Origin: Phallus indusiatus
Lineage: Eukaryota; Basidiomycota; Agaricomycetes; Phallales; Phallaceae
Length of the DNA: 64,000 bases
Direction: 5' to 3'
Assembly: GCA_027605045.1 (NCBI GenBank)
Contig: JAQFWX010000045.1
Location: 124,001-188,000 of the forward strand
A program made the translations under genes and the position numbers. The notes under the pieces are model-generated. The model was given only the letters and a program-made list of their open reading frames with translations, did not search any database and was not told the DNA's origin. Positions 21,995 through 33,647 of this stretch are shown in pieces. Each line of letters begins with the position of its first letter. Positions within the stretch are counted from its first letter, which is position 1.

Positions 21995-24005
21995 CTATTT
22001 ATAATGTAATATATTCTCGTAATCAACCATAAGGTCTTTCATCTTCACAGCCAGATATTGAAAAAGGAACGAGAGTCCGGGCTGTGTGGCGCTTTCAATA
22101 CTTTGATCTTGTAATGCAATACTAGTAAAATCTGATAGTAAAATTTCTATCTCAGCTTTTTTATGGTTGAATAGCATCCGTGAGAGCTCTTGTCTATTTT
22201 CAATAGATACACTAAAACTTGTTTCATATACACAAGGTGAAACTACTCACTTCCATCGAGACGGCATGTTACGGGAGGCTTGCGACAACATCTTTAGACA
22301 CTGATTGTCATGGTCAGTGCTTTGATCGTTGTTCTGGAGGGACGAATACCTTGTTCACGTCATATCTGGTCAAGGGTAGCAGATGATGGCCGGACTTGAG
22401 CCCTAGACTAGATACGTAACAGTTGTGAAGACACAAGGGATGAGAGTAAATTTAGCCTACTTGCCTGAATATCTCCGAATTCCAAACACCCAGCCATTCA
22501 ATTCGAGATGTGGCAAAACGTTCTACTCGGTTAGATGTCCCGCCGCCATATTTATACATTGAAAGAATCTCGAGACCATATGGATCACCATCCATCAATG
22601 CTCCTATGGGAACCCTGATAAACCTCATTTGTAAGATATGGAAAGGAAAAAAAATGTGCGCATACATACGAATCGTGGATTATGGTAGATAATTGTTTTG
22701 TAAATTCTAGCGTAGCAAAATCCGGATAGCCTTTACCCTTCCAGGAGATCCTGTTCGTCAGGCGGAGAAGTCACTGGTCAGTTTGAAGCTCATATACCGT
22801 GATCAGGATACCAGGGCCTAGCAAATGAACTCCGGAGGCAAATGAGCCTTTAGACAAAGATTGAAATATAGCCTATTTTCTGTTTCAGCCCGTGACCTTT
22901 ATGGCTAAAATCATGCTTTTACCTCTTTTTCTATGATGAGGATCCAAGAAACGTTCTCTGAGACCTTGAGCCATGCTATATCTTCCGAAGGAGGTATCAA
23001 AAAACCCTATGAAGGAAACGACTTTATTGAGAAAGCAGGCACTCGTGTATTGCTCACCTCTGTGTCGCTCCCTTGAATTGTTTCACCTCGCTTTAAGCCG
23101 ATTTCGACACCAGATCCACAAAACAGACCTTTCGCAGAAGCTCTCTATATCGTAGTTGCTCGTATGAAAACCAAAACGAGGAATGATACCCACCACATTG
23201 AGAGATTTCCTAGGTACACCAAGTGTATGTGCGATGACTTCTACCAGCTACGTTTTGTGAACAAGAACCATTCATAAAAATATAGAGCCTACTTTATTAA
23301 CAATAGGTTGGTTTCTGAACAAAGCAACGTCACGATAGAAAATTTCCCTGGTAATTGCCGATCAGTAGGCCCAAGAGGGTTCATGTCCAACAATGCATAT
23401 ACACGAGTAGTACGCACCGTTTGGTTATAGGAGATCGCATATAATGGCTTCCTGAATTAATTCAATCACACGAAAGAGGCGAGCTATAGAATACATGTGA
23501 GGCCTTACACGAAGTCAGTGTCGAGAGGGTAATGTCATACCAAAGTTCTCAATGCTGCCCGACTTGGTTGGCCATTTTATAACATGTTTTCTCATTGTGT
23601 CCACTTAAATCATGTAAACACGTGAGAGAACTTCTGAATTACCTTGGATTGCATGTTTGTTTTACCAAATCTAATTGAACGGGCAAAGCTTCTCGCTGAA
23701 GTTGTTCTATCAAGCTGAATGCGAGTTCTTCTAGTTGAGATAGTACGCTAAATATCGTCCCTCCGTGTCAGCGGAAGTTATCAGGACGTTGGAGAAGTAA
23801 ATTCGGACTTCTCTCTTCCTGGCGTCCTTGGCAATTCTTGCTCATACTCGCGGTGTCGATCCTCAAAGTCCAAGTCTGCGGTGAAGTCTGACCAGTCATC
23901 GACATCCGGAATCTCAAGCACAGAAAAACCATTTTCGCCATCTTCGCCGGAAAACAAGGACAGAAGCTCAACAGAATCTTCAATCTCGAAATCACTGTCA
24001 CTCAT
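21995..24005 (-). CDS. SPO11: SPO11-like meiotic DNA double-strand-break transesterase
   Basis: Topoisomerase VI A-like protein that cuts DNA to start meiotic recombination. The start MSDSDFEIEDSVELLSLF is at 24005-24003, with an acidic N-terminus. The 5Y-CAP/winged-helix domain carries the catalytic tyrosine in TREIFYRDVALFRNQPIVNK (Tyr codon 23337-23335). The Toprim domain shows ILIIEKE near 22925 and the acidic motif ALMDGDPYGLEILSMYKYGG near 22600-22540. The C-terminus includes ELSRMLFNHKKAEIEILL and ends at 21995. Several introns of ordinary size are needed; the catalytic residues I can see are intact. It lies 144 bp head-to-head with the caprin-like gene and its 3' end almost meets that of the Zn2Cys6 gene. 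It is probably expressed in meiosis, on family grounds only. Confidence 0.9.
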
Positions 24006-24149
24006 TGTCTCCTTGTGAGAAAGTGGTCGAGATTTGCAACTGGAAATGATGTGACATAAAGTGTCACAGTTTTTTTTCAGCACCGACACACCCTCGTCCC
24101 CGAAAATCCCTCCGATACACATCTCAAAAAAACACCTTTTGTCATAAAA

Positions 24150-26244
24150 ATGGTTGACGCAGCTCCAGCTCAACGTATCATCCCAGGTGCCCCGCCACCA
24201 ACCCCAATTTCAAAGTCTCAAAAGAAAAAAAGAAAAACGACTAAAACCAAAGAGTCAGACGAGCTCAACCACGCCGTTGAAATTCCCGATTCCACTGCTG
24301 CTGCACTTACGGAAACGGCTCCAACATCAACCGATATCCAAAATGAAAACGTTGCTAGCGAGTTGGTCGCACCGCTCGAAACGATTAATGAAAGCGCTGC
24401 AGAAAATCTGAAGAAATCTAGTTGTACCATTGAATTCATCAATAAAAGAATCAAAATGCAAACAAAAAAGGCTGTAAGTTTCGGAAATCAAATCTCCCAA
24501 TGACTCTATCTCTTTTAAACATAAATCAACTCTACTTGTACTGATCCGTCATATTGCAGTCCCGTATAGCTGCCTATGCCTCTAAAAACCTTTCAGAACT
24601 CAACGAGGACCAGAAGAAGTCCGTTGCATCACTTCCTCTGATCCAAGGCGGTATCAAGGAACTGGAGGAGACGAAGAAAGCCATCGAAGTAAAATCAACT
24701 CATGCTCTACAGTTTGTCTATGTGACTCAACCTCCCCTTGTAGTCCATTGAGGCCGACGAAGCTAAAGAACTCGAGAAACAGCGAGCTGAGGAGGAGAAA
24801 TCTACCCAGGAACGAATAACCCTAGCAATTTCCAATACCAAGGTCAGAATCCCCTGGTGTTTGTCGCGCAATTCTATCGATAACGCATTTCACACCGTAT
24901 AGGAACTATATCTGCAGCGATTATCCACTATTTTGTCCCTTATCCGTCTCTCTGCGCACCTGAATTCTTCCGAGCCTGATATATTCCATTTGAATGTCAA
25001 TGACACTGAGCGCCACGCCATTCAACTCATCGCCGAAACTTTAACCAGTATCGAGGGCACCAGTAAAGATGACTTATTATCTGGCCTATTCAACGGTGAC
25101 GCCAATTTCGAAGACGTTTCATGTAAGCCAATAGTGCCAGTTTACGCACGCCATTTGCTGATTAAGACTACTTCGAAGATGAACGTATTTTATCTATTGT
25201 GGAGTCGTTCCGAAATCCTCCAATTGAAGAAGAGATCACCTTTGCGGACGGGCCTGAGCCCCCTGCAGAGGAAACTCAAGTCGAAGTTGAACAGGATGTT
25301 CTGGAGCAGGCTGAACCCAGCGTTGAGCCTGCTGTTCCTATGACTGGCAGCTTCCATTTCATGCAAGAAAGCGAGCTGGAAGAGACCGCTTTTGAAACCG
25401 GTGCTGAATGGGTAGAAAAGCCAGAGGAACATGAGACTATTGTCACGAACGGCGTCGTGGAGTCCGTCTCTACTGAAGTGGTAGAAACGCCGACTCCTGT
25501 TACAGTCAATGGAGGCGATACTGAGGTATGATATTCTCATTCTATATTTCGACCTCACTCAGACTTTATACCTCTTAAGCAGCCGCCTGTTTATAGCACG
25601 AAATTGGACTGGGCTGCTGACGATAACGAAGGTCTGCTTTCTTGATCTGTTAGTCGAGATCTTACTGATTATAAGGCAGAAATGGCCGAAGAGGAACTTG
25701 AAGTTAACGAACATGCAAATGGAGAAGCCGATATTCCCAGCGGTATAGCCGAGGAGGCTGATATTCCCGGTGGCGCAAACGGGGCTGCTGAAGTTGACGA
25801 GGACGGTTTCGTAAGAGCTAAGAGCGGGCGGGGAAGAATCCCGGAGAACCGTCCTGAATACCGTGGCCGTGGACGAGGAGGATTCAGAGGCGATAGAGGT
25901 GACTATAGGGGCGGTAAGCCGTTTCGACAACTGAGTTTTTATTACCGGATACTTCATACTCATCTTGATAAGGATTCCGCGGTCGCGGAGATGGTGAATT
26001 CAGAGGCCGAGGCGGTTTCCGAGGTGGCGATCGCGGACGCGGTGACTTCCGGGGACGTGGCCGTGGTGGAGGAGATTTCAGAGGAAGAGGAAGAGGTGGT
26101 GGTGAGCGTGGAAGTGGTGAGTTCTAAACATTGTTGTTTACTATCCTATGATTCGGTATTAATAAGACGATTCTTGTAGGTTTCAGAGGCGGTCGGGGAG
26201 GATATAACGAGAACCGTTCTGCGGTACAGTCAATACCATCATAA
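24150..26244 (+). CDS. Caprin-like RGG-repeat RNA-binding protein
   Basis: Probable cytoplasmic mRNP protein. It starts MVDAAPAQRIIPGAPPPTP (ATG 24150) with a Lys-rich patch. A helical region coded by exons from 24470 to 25120 includes AYASKNLSELNEDQKKSVAS and GGIKELEETKKAIE. Its pattern resembles the homologous region 1 dimer helices of animal caprin-1. An acidic middle follows (25190-25840) with a motif GSFHFMQESELEE. The C-terminus is an RGG/RG tail (25850-26240) with many FRGRG and RGG repeats. The last exon, after an intron ending near 26179, closes at TAA 26242-26244. RGG tails bind RNA and are usually arginine-methylated. An STM1-like identity is less likely because the helical block is long. 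Similarity to caprin is my inference from pattern, not an alignment. Confidence 0.75.
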
Positions 26245-26850
26245 GCATGTGTATACCTGGTAACTGTTGTTGAGTTGATAAAACCAAAAGTCTATTTTAT
26301 TCTCAAATAGCGCTGCATGCCATTCAACCTGAGTTCAGAAAGACTGAAAGCCCTCTGGGCGAATTATACCTCCTAACTCTACTATTTAATGCCGGAAATA
26401 ACTATGCCCATCGATGTACTGCCCGCGTTCTCTGTTGTACTCTCGACTATCATCCTATATTTTTCATTGTATCACGCAGGTATCTCTGAGACGTAATAAT
26501 ATAATGCAAATTTACATAGTTATACAGTCTATTAATCATGAATATAGGTGAACATAAATGGCTAATGAATAAAGTACAAACTGATACAAAAAGTAAATAA
26601 CAAAATGATGAACTAGAATGAAATGGTAAGTTATGCAGATCCAGTATGTATACATGACCATTTAAATTTGCAAATTCGAAGGTCGTCATAGATGAGAACC
26701 GTCATTTTCAAGCCTGATGTTGACCAGCCAAATGTAGTAAGGTTGGATCTAAACAATACAACCCATTGAAAAATCGGTCCCATTTTCCGATGCGTTGAGC
26801 AGACTTGGATTCAAAATATACAAGCAAACAGTGTCGCCAAGAGGTAGGAT
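26245..26850. other. Convergent 3' intergenic region
   Basis: AT-rich sequence between the stop codons of two convergent genes, the caprin-like and HSP20-domain genes. It presumably holds their 3' UTRs and polyadenylation signals. No further gene is seen. Confidence 0.5.
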
Positions 26851-28377
26851 TTAGGTGCTTTGTGTCGGTATCAAACGCCCAAGTGGAAGTTTCCTGGGAA
26901 CATGTATTCTGAGGAATTCACCATCGAATTCCGCTTTAACGTTGTACAAATCTGCGTCATAACCGAAGGTTATTCGCCGCTCAAAATGACCACCATCTTC
27001 GTTCCAGTCATCAGCCACGACGTGTAAAACTCGACGTCGGCGTGCAGCAAGCGTACTAGAGTGGAATAACCATATTACTATGTTGTATTAAATAAAAAGC
27101 GACGAAACTCACATAGCATCTCGCTGAAAACCAGGTAGTCGAACAACGAGGATATATTCTGTATTGAACGTTTCAACAGCAATGTACGTGTGATCGGACG
27201 AAGGCTGTCGTCGAGGCAGAAATGGCTCGTGAGGTGCTGGTTTTCGATTCGCCTCACTGGATAAAGGCGGAGGGGGCGTCAAGATAGTTGGAGGTTGGGG
27301 AGGAGGTATATCTGGACAAATGCCATGTTTAGATGAATGGACGAAATTGCCAGTCAATGCATGAGGGAGCGAAGAAGGACGACCAGATGTATTTGCATGC
27401 TGCGATGTAACACGTGGGGGTAGTGGTTCAGAATATCGGTATGGATATGAAGGTAAGAGAGTTAGGTCAATGTCTTCAGCAACGAGTAGAGGGGGTGACG
27501 GTGATTGCCGCGAAAAGTGGGATAGCGTCGATAATGATGGCACAACTTCGGAAGAGGGTTTGGATAAAAAAGTGGGTAAAGGAGCTGTTCGAGGTTTTGT
27601 ATATCGCGCGGAAGAGTCTTGAGCATGCGAGGATATGGTTGGAAAAGAGGTCGAGTTGGGGCTGGGTAATGAATGAGGGGATATATGTTCGGGATCTGGT
27701 ATTTGAGGCGAGCTCGGTTGCTGGTTCTGAGGTGTACCTGAAGGAGGTACACGAGTTGAAGGGTGCAGAGTTCGTGAAGTGGAGGAATCTGGCAGTTGTG
27801 AAGGGGTAATATGCAGAGCAGACGATTGATCCTGCGCATCTTTGGATGGAAATGGACGAGGCGAATGCGGACCAAAATGACCCTGTGGATATGGCATTTC
27901 TCGTCGGGTATTAAAGGAAGAATGTCGCTTCGAATATGAGCTCTGACGTTCCATGACAGGTCGTGGATGCTCGGTGCCTTGAGGTCGTTCGGAACGTTCC
28001 TGATGACTGGGCCGTCCACGCTGCGCGCTATCTAGGCAATCGTCGTCCGTGCTTATACCGTTAACATTATGCTCTTCCTCCTCCGTGGACTCATGGTCCA
28101 TAGCTCGCAAATGCTGCGGGAAGTCACTGTCACGGTGCGAATACTTGGCAGACGCTGTATTGGAGTTTTCCATCCGCAACTGCCATTCTGAAGCCAACGA
28201 GCCGTCAAGCACGGTGTTGGACATTTTTGTTCCAAGCTCACTAACAGAGACACCAGACGAAGAGCTGGTTGCTGGTGACCTGGTAACCGAGCCGGTTGAT
28301 GAAGAACGGGAGCGTGTCAACGGAGGAGTGCCTCCTAGCGGTGATGGTGTCGACGAAGGGTGTGAAACAAATTGCAT
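26851..28377 (-). CDS. HSP20/alpha-crystallin-domain protein with long disordered N-terminus (489 aa)
   Basis: Two exons, 28377-27113 and 27055-26851, join in phase (GCT AT|T ACG). The first about 390 residues are Ser/Pro/His-rich and apparently disordered, with a proline-rich block near 27320-27270. The last about 95 residues form an alpha-crystallin fold: HTYIAVETFNTEYILVVRLP, then RRRRVLHVVADDW, GGHFERRITFGYDADL, and FDGEFLRIHVPRKLPLGRLI. The spacing fits the beta strands of small heat-shock proteins. Typical HSP20s are 15-25 kDa, so the extension is about three-quarters of the protein. It may be a chaperone-like adaptor rather than a bulk holdase; that is inference. The final GRLIP could act as a weak C-terminal I/V-x-I/V-like anchor. 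Confidence 0.8.
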
Positions 28378-28952
28378 GCAAAAGAGTGAAGAAACTAAAT
28401 GAAACTTTTTAGTGGTTTATATTGTCGTGGTTGCGAGAGACGGGAGTTGGCAAATAAGAGGACCACAACTGAGTCCCAACGACCGCTTTGTATGTGGAGT
28501 CCAACAAGCGCCCACAGCCCGAGCTCCAAATTGCGCGTTACACCGCAAGTGTCCACAGCCGTGGATGTCTCCGGTGGATGCTGGCATATCCACTTTGGCC
28601 CTGCTTTGCCAATAAAAAACATCGAAAAAACATCATAATAATTTTTGATTTCTGATTTCATTCATACGAAAAAGTTTATTGCTTTCTGCAAGCAAGAAAA
28701 CGGAGTGAGTTCATGTCGTCTTTGGCAACCTCATTCAAAATCAATCCAAGTGGAGTAATCTTTTGTTGGAATTATTGTCGCTAAGTTCACTTTTGATTAA
28801 CTATTCGAGCCTTCATCAAACTCATGACGCGTCGATATTATTATACAGAAGGAATGAAGGGTGTATTTTCTCTTTATGTGGATACTTTGACAACTGTGGA
28901 GGGAGAGGAGTAGCGGTGCTTCTCCTGCCCCCATTTCTTCGTTTTGTCTCTC
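28378..28952. other. Intergenic between two minus-strand genes
   Basis: 575 bases hold the 5' leader and promoter of the HSP20-domain gene and the 3' end of the GH12 gene. Open stretches in several frames around 28400-28660 lack splice signals or family resemblance. No clear tandem heat-shock element (alternating GAA and TTC) was seen. Confidence 0.4.
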
Positions 28953-30066
28953 TCATGTGCGCACAGAAACGCTGAAAGAAACAATGTTCAAAACAGCGCT
29001 GCCAGTGAAAGCCTCCGTTCCCGTCTGAACCGCTTGAAGGTACTACACAACGAGCGATATTGAGACCTCAGTGAGAACCCGGCAACACAAAGTGGAGCGA
29101 CTTACCTGAGATGCCGACACCCCCTGTTCCGCAATAAGATATTCTGAAACATATCATTAGCGGATCAACTGTCGGGCCTACACAGTAATTTTTTATCTTA
29201 CTAAAGAAGTCGTTCAGATCCACATTGAAGTCGGTCAGGTCGCCAGTTGCCGAGACGAACGAAAGAACCTCCCAGTTTGCATTAGGTCCTTTCCACAAGT
29301 TCCAAGTATGTCCCGCTATCTCTGTGGCGTTCGTAATTTGAGATCCCACGGGCTGAATGCTAGAAGACCACTTTTTAGCATTCTCACCGGCGTAGGTATC
29401 ATTCAGTATAACTCACCCTCCTTTTCCAGAGAGCCAAATCATTCTAGGCGAAGAAATAGCTCAAATTCAACTTCCAACGTCATAAACAGCACTCAGGTTA
29501 CTTACATCTCGTATGAAGATGCCGAGCTAGCGGGGGTACCAGAAGCTGCCTCTCCGAACCATATATCATAAGACACATCAGCGCGTATACCCTCCGATTG
29601 ACTTTCATAAGCCCAAGTCCATTGCGTCGGTGCTTCTTGAATAGCCGACAACTAAAAAAAAGTTTTACCATATCCTCAGGTCTCGGACCTCGCTCGCCAC
29701 TTACTTGAACACCCTTCGTGTTATTACTTTCTACATTGGCATCTAACGAAGTGTTAATACAAACAAGGAAATATTCGACAAATGGACCGTACAGCTTTTC
29801 ACGTTGTTTGGATTGTTCGCCCAGTTCCATGACGTTGTCCACGAAACTGCATCGCCGTTGGAACCAATGAAAGTTGAATTTTGTGAACCAACACCGGCGT
29901 TTTCACCCCACAGGTTTTGGCAGAGTAAATACTCTCCTGCGGCCTCGCAGTCGTATTGTCCAGACATTGGAACCGACGCCTGTTTGTGAGGCGTAGGAGG
30001 CTTGGGCAACCTGGCACTGCTGGCGATCACGAAAGAACTGAAAGCAACTAGTAAAATGCCAAACAT
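28953..30066 (-). CDS. Secreted GH12 endoglucanase / xyloglucanase
   Basis: Extracellular glycoside hydrolase family 12 enzyme cleaving beta-1,4-glucan or xyloglucan in plant walls. It starts MFGILLVAFSSFVIASSARL, a signal peptide. The mature part begins near YDCEAAGEYLLCQNLWGENA, a GH12 N-terminus with the two usual cysteines. It continues SWTTSWNWANNPNNVKS, IQEAPTQWTWAYESQ and VSYDIWFGEAASG. The nucleophile glutamate lies in SSYEIMIWLSG, assembled across an intron near 29510-29443. The acid/base glutamate is in GTEAFTGSAVLN near 29010. The gene ends SFSVSVRT then TGA (28955-28953). Seven or so short introns are required. No carbohydrate-binding module is seen, as is usual for GH12. The length of about 240 residues is normal. 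Confidence 0.9.
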
Positions 30067-30511
30067 TTCGTTGGGATGACTTTAGTGTTTATTGACTGAA
30101 GCTCGCTGATTTTATAGAAGATATTTAGAAGCTCATAACAGCGAAAATTGTCCCTTTGAAATAATGTGCTGTCAGTTTACTTCGGAATGAAAGGAATTTC
30201 GGTAAACAACAACTGAGTCAAATTCTGCACTAAACTTTAACTTAGCCTATGCTGAATTTTCTGAACGACGCGACCGAGCTTTTGTTGCAAACGCGAGAAA
30301 ACGCCGTTCCGAACAAATTCGGAGTGGAGCTCGGAGGAAGTACCAGATAATTCATGTCATGATGGAGTGTAGCTTGGCGTTTAAAACTTTAGCGTCATAT
30401 TACGAACTTTTGCAGTAATTTCCAAAAGGATGCAGATCAACCGACTTTTTTTACAGCAGAATAGTATTTTTACATTACATCCGCGAACACCAGAAAATTC
30501 TCTACTGTGGA
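30067..30511. other. Promoter region of the GH12 gene
   Basis: 445 bases between the GH12 start and the 3' end of the short-chain dehydrogenase gene upstream. It presumably contains the GH12 promoter. No coding feature or clear regulatory site was identified. Confidence 0.4.
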
Positions 30512-31805
30512 CTACCATGCCACAGGACCTAATTCAACTTTCTGTTCTTGGCCTACTACTCTTGTCCATAATAAACCCTTCTGGACGATGTCGTCCTTCA
30601 TCGCAACCAGTTCATTTACATCCTGAAAGAAGATCAATACATCACTTCTTCGGTGAACACAAATGAATGGACGTACCCAATTGGAAGATACAAATCTTCC
30701 TCGGAGAAAGTCCGTCGTCTCTGTCTGAGTAGTAAGCCACAGAATAAAACCTGCTGCTAATTCCGATGTATCAACAAGAAGAGGGAAGACATGTTTTGGC
30801 ATCCCATAGCGAGTCAATGGCGTATCAATTGCGCCTAGGAAAAAAGACTTCAACACCAGTCGCTTGGAAAAATAAATGGAAGATAATGCGAACGAACCCG
30901 GATGAAATGCGAACGCGCGAACGTCGTAGTCAAGATATTCAAAATGAATAAACTCGGTGAAACGATTCTGAGGAAGAATTTGGATAACGTATGGAAAACT
31001 TTAAGGAGGAATTGTGCATACAATCTGGCTTTTGCCTGGTTGGTACGACGAGTGTCCCGGTCTGGTAAACATGGACGCAAGCGATGACGTATTGAGAATC
31101 GTAAGCTGCGTCCGACCCAAATTACGCTTCAAAAACTCTCTGGTCATTAGGTATGTTCCTTTGATGTTCACCTGTACATAAATATAAACATGTATGTATG
31201 CTTGGACTGGTAAAATCAAAGACATCACAAAACTAACCTCTTGAACTCTCCACCACTCCTCGGGATCGGTTTCATGAATAGGAAGAATCTGTTCAACAGT
31301 GCTATAAACGTTTTGAGCACTTTCAACGACGTCAAATGATTATTCTTGCAAGACACACCCAGCATTGTTAATTAGGGCTGAAACACAATAACTTAAGATA
31401 GGCAGGAAACAAACGAAACATTAACTTACCGTCAAGATCGCCTGCTTCCTCGAAGATCCTTTCTACATCAATCTGTTTTGTAACGTCACCCGCAATCTTG
31501 ATAATTTGTAAATTCTTTTCCTACAACTTTCGAAACCGCCGTCGCTGTTTCATCCAAAGATGATTGGGTTCTACTAACAATAACTATCTTCTCTGCACCA
31601 GCAAGTGCGAATGTCAAGGCTGTGGCACTTCCTATGCCCCCAGTTGCACCGGTAATGAGGACGCTCATTCCCTGGCTGAGCCTGCCAGGTCTGCAGTGGG
31701 GGATATGGCAGGATAGACGTCATGGCGAATTGTCTTCGTAAAGGCATCAGCGTGAGGGGGTCCGATAGGACGTGTCGTTTGCAATTTGCGTGCCAAAGAG
31801 CTCAT
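30512..31805 (-). CDS. Short-chain dehydrogenase/reductase with two apparent frameshifts
   Basis: NAD(P)-dependent oxidoreductase of the classical SDR family; substrate unknown. The N-terminus MSSLARKLQTTRPIGPPHAD starts at 31805. The Rossmann motif is LITGATGGIGSATALTFALA, then INNAG and the catalytic Y-x-x-x-K in SSYQPGKSQ. The late motif HPGGAIDTP follows. A conserved-looking tail (WDVNELVAMKDD) ends at TAG 30514-30512. An in-frame TAA after INNAG disappears if a 60-base intron (GTGTGT...TTATAG) is removed. Two breaks are not explained by introns. One is at the GGG at 31672-31670, between SAR and the MSVLITG frame. The other is at the AAAA at 31519-31516, between SKVVGK and LQIIKIAGDV. Both are homopolymers. 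Either consensus errors or a recently damaged gene would fit. Confidence 0.7.
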
Positions 31806-32879
31806 ATCAAGAGAGAAAAATACAGCTAAATCTTCTCTGTTCTGAAATATTTTATCAGTTGCTGAAGGTATTTTGGTATTGGTAATTCCAGTCCGAAGTT
31901 CGAGTTGTTCACATAGCCATGATGCAGACTTGGAATTTTGTTTCCAAAGCCAAGAGTATCAAGTGCCCAAAGACGTTAGACAAGTTATGGCAAGCGAATA
32001 GAGGATCTGCTATTCAAGTACAAGCCCTGGAGTGAGTCGAGTTAATAAAACATTACTAAGAAAGAATACAAGAAGCCTTTGGCCCAGGCCGGTGGGAACT
32101 CAAGAGCCAACAGTTAGGCACATGCATACAAACTCATATGTATCGCGAATCACGAATAGCTTGAGAGCCCCACAATCCCACTGCAATTCTTTCTGACCTG
32201 TAGCCATCCATTATGGTCACCAACAGATGCGAACTCAGAAAACGTTCAGAATAATGGGAGAAACCTAGTCTTAACAAGCCGTCGATTGCCTAAAACAACA
32301 TGTCATGAGCTTGATCATTTTGAGCTTCTCGAATCATGAAAATCAGAAGGACAAACTGTATACGGACGAGGTGTTAACGGTTAAACATTTAAGCATTGCA
32401 GCGTGTTTTATGCTGCGCCTTGATTATTGGACGATGAGAATTAGGTGGTCAATGATTAGTTTAATTGGCCTTTGTCGATCAATGAGATATGGGTTATTTC
32501 CGGCGGGCGGATCGTCTTGAACACAAGTCTATAGATCACCAATTGCATCTGACTTTAGAGTGATTAAGCAGGCAGATCACGCGTTATCGTTTCGCAAAAT
32601 CATTTAGACCATTTAAATCTGATGAGGACGGAAGGAAAGAACAGATAAAACACCGAACTGCGGAGCCTGAAAGGAAATTTTCCATGACACCAGCACAATG
32701 GCCACATGGTGACGAGACGTACACATATAGCGGTATATTCAATCAACAGTTTTCAGCAAGGTACAGGTTATGATATCTAATAACAAACGGTAATGAATGG
32801 TAAACTGAGACGCAAACTTGTTCAACAAGTACAAACCTATGACATCAGGTTCTGGGGATAGTGAATCTCATTTGATTTG
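31806..32879. other. Intergenic, no gene seen
   Basis: About 1.1 kb upstream of the dehydrogenase and downstream of the FKBP gene. It contains no supported coding exon. It should hold the dehydrogenase promoter and FKBP 3' UTR. Confidence 0.45.
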
Positions 32880-33647
32880 TTATAGTTCATCTCGCTTCGA
32901 AACAATGTCAACAAGCTGGACTTCAAAGACTAAGGCGGAGTTGGGCGGTATAACGCTTCCAAAACCCCTAGAGCCTGTTTTGAGGGAAGAAGACAATGGT
33001 TAGAGGAAGATAGATTATGAGCAGGTATGACTACTAACCATATGCTTTGTGGGGAGGAATGGTTAGACGACGTTTTTCATTAACGCACATCCTGGAATAT
33101 TGAAGTTAATATATAGACTTAATTCAATCATATGTATGTGCCTTACCCTACAAGACCTTCATCCCAGCCTACATATAATCGCGGTGAATAAGAGAGAGTT
33201 TGAGAAACAAGTTAGGTACTAGCCTTTGATAACTTGACCGGCACCAACTAGTGAATTGTTTAACAAAAGGAATAACACGAAAACTTGTAGGAGAAATCTC
33301 ACGTTTAAGCTGGAATGGAGAATTTCTGTCATGGCTGTTGTAATTACCAAGGTTAGTTACCATGGACCAGAGACACCATAATAGACATACGAAGAGTCAA
33401 ACTTATTTCCGTTCGAAAACAAAGTCCCGGTCTGTCCAATTATTTAGGAACAACGAATATACTGAAGACCTTTGAAGCATACATAATGAACGGAAATACG
33501 ATCGCCAGCAGCGGCGGTTCCTTCACAAGCGTCGGGTTTCTCAAGCACGTCAATTACGAGATCAGCTGGCGGCTCTTCAGATTGTGCGATGACCGAATTG
33601 AAAATAAATAGCAGGAAAGTAGCTAAAATTGCTGCGACGAAACGCAT
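32880..33647 (-). CDS. ER-lumenal FKBP-type peptidyl-prolyl isomerase (FKBP2-like, RDEL tail)
   Basis: Proline isomerase assisting folding in the ER. It starts MRFVAAILATFLLFIFNSVI (33647-33645), a signal peptide, then PADLVIDVLEKPDACEGTAA. The FKBP core after splicing reads DRISVHYTGTLFSNGNKFDS, SHDRNSPFQLKLGAGQVIKG, WDEGLVGMCVNEKRRLTIPP and HKAYG. A final exon, GFGSVIPPNSALVFEVQLVD, is followed by IVSKRDEL and the stop 32882-32880. RDEL is a functional variant of the HDEL/KDEL retention signal in other systems. The FK506-pocket and isomerase residues (Y, F, D, V-I, W) appear in place. The intron after VIKG uses a GC donor (AAAG|GCTAGT). The gene is head-to-head with ribosomal protein eL39. 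Confidence 0.92.

Noticed and set aside
27414..27809. Plus-strand open frame of 131 codons
   Set aside because: Antisense of the Ser/Pro-rich part of the HSP20-domain gene. It has no start context or family resemblance.
28399..28661. Overlapping open frames on both strands upstream of the HSP20-domain gene
   Set aside because: No splice signals, no recognisable motif, and frames overlap on both strands; treated as promoter DNA.
31320..31380. Premature TAA after INNAG in the short-chain dehydrogenase, taken at first as a nonsense mutation
   Set aside because: Removing a 60-base GTGTGT...TTATAG intron joins INNAG to TVEQILPIHETDPEEWW in frame, so no stop remains at this place.
33330..33420. 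Apparent frameshift in the FKBP gene after FDSS
   Set aside because: Using the GTATGT donor four bases earlier restores the frame (DSSHDRNSPFQL), so the gene is intact.
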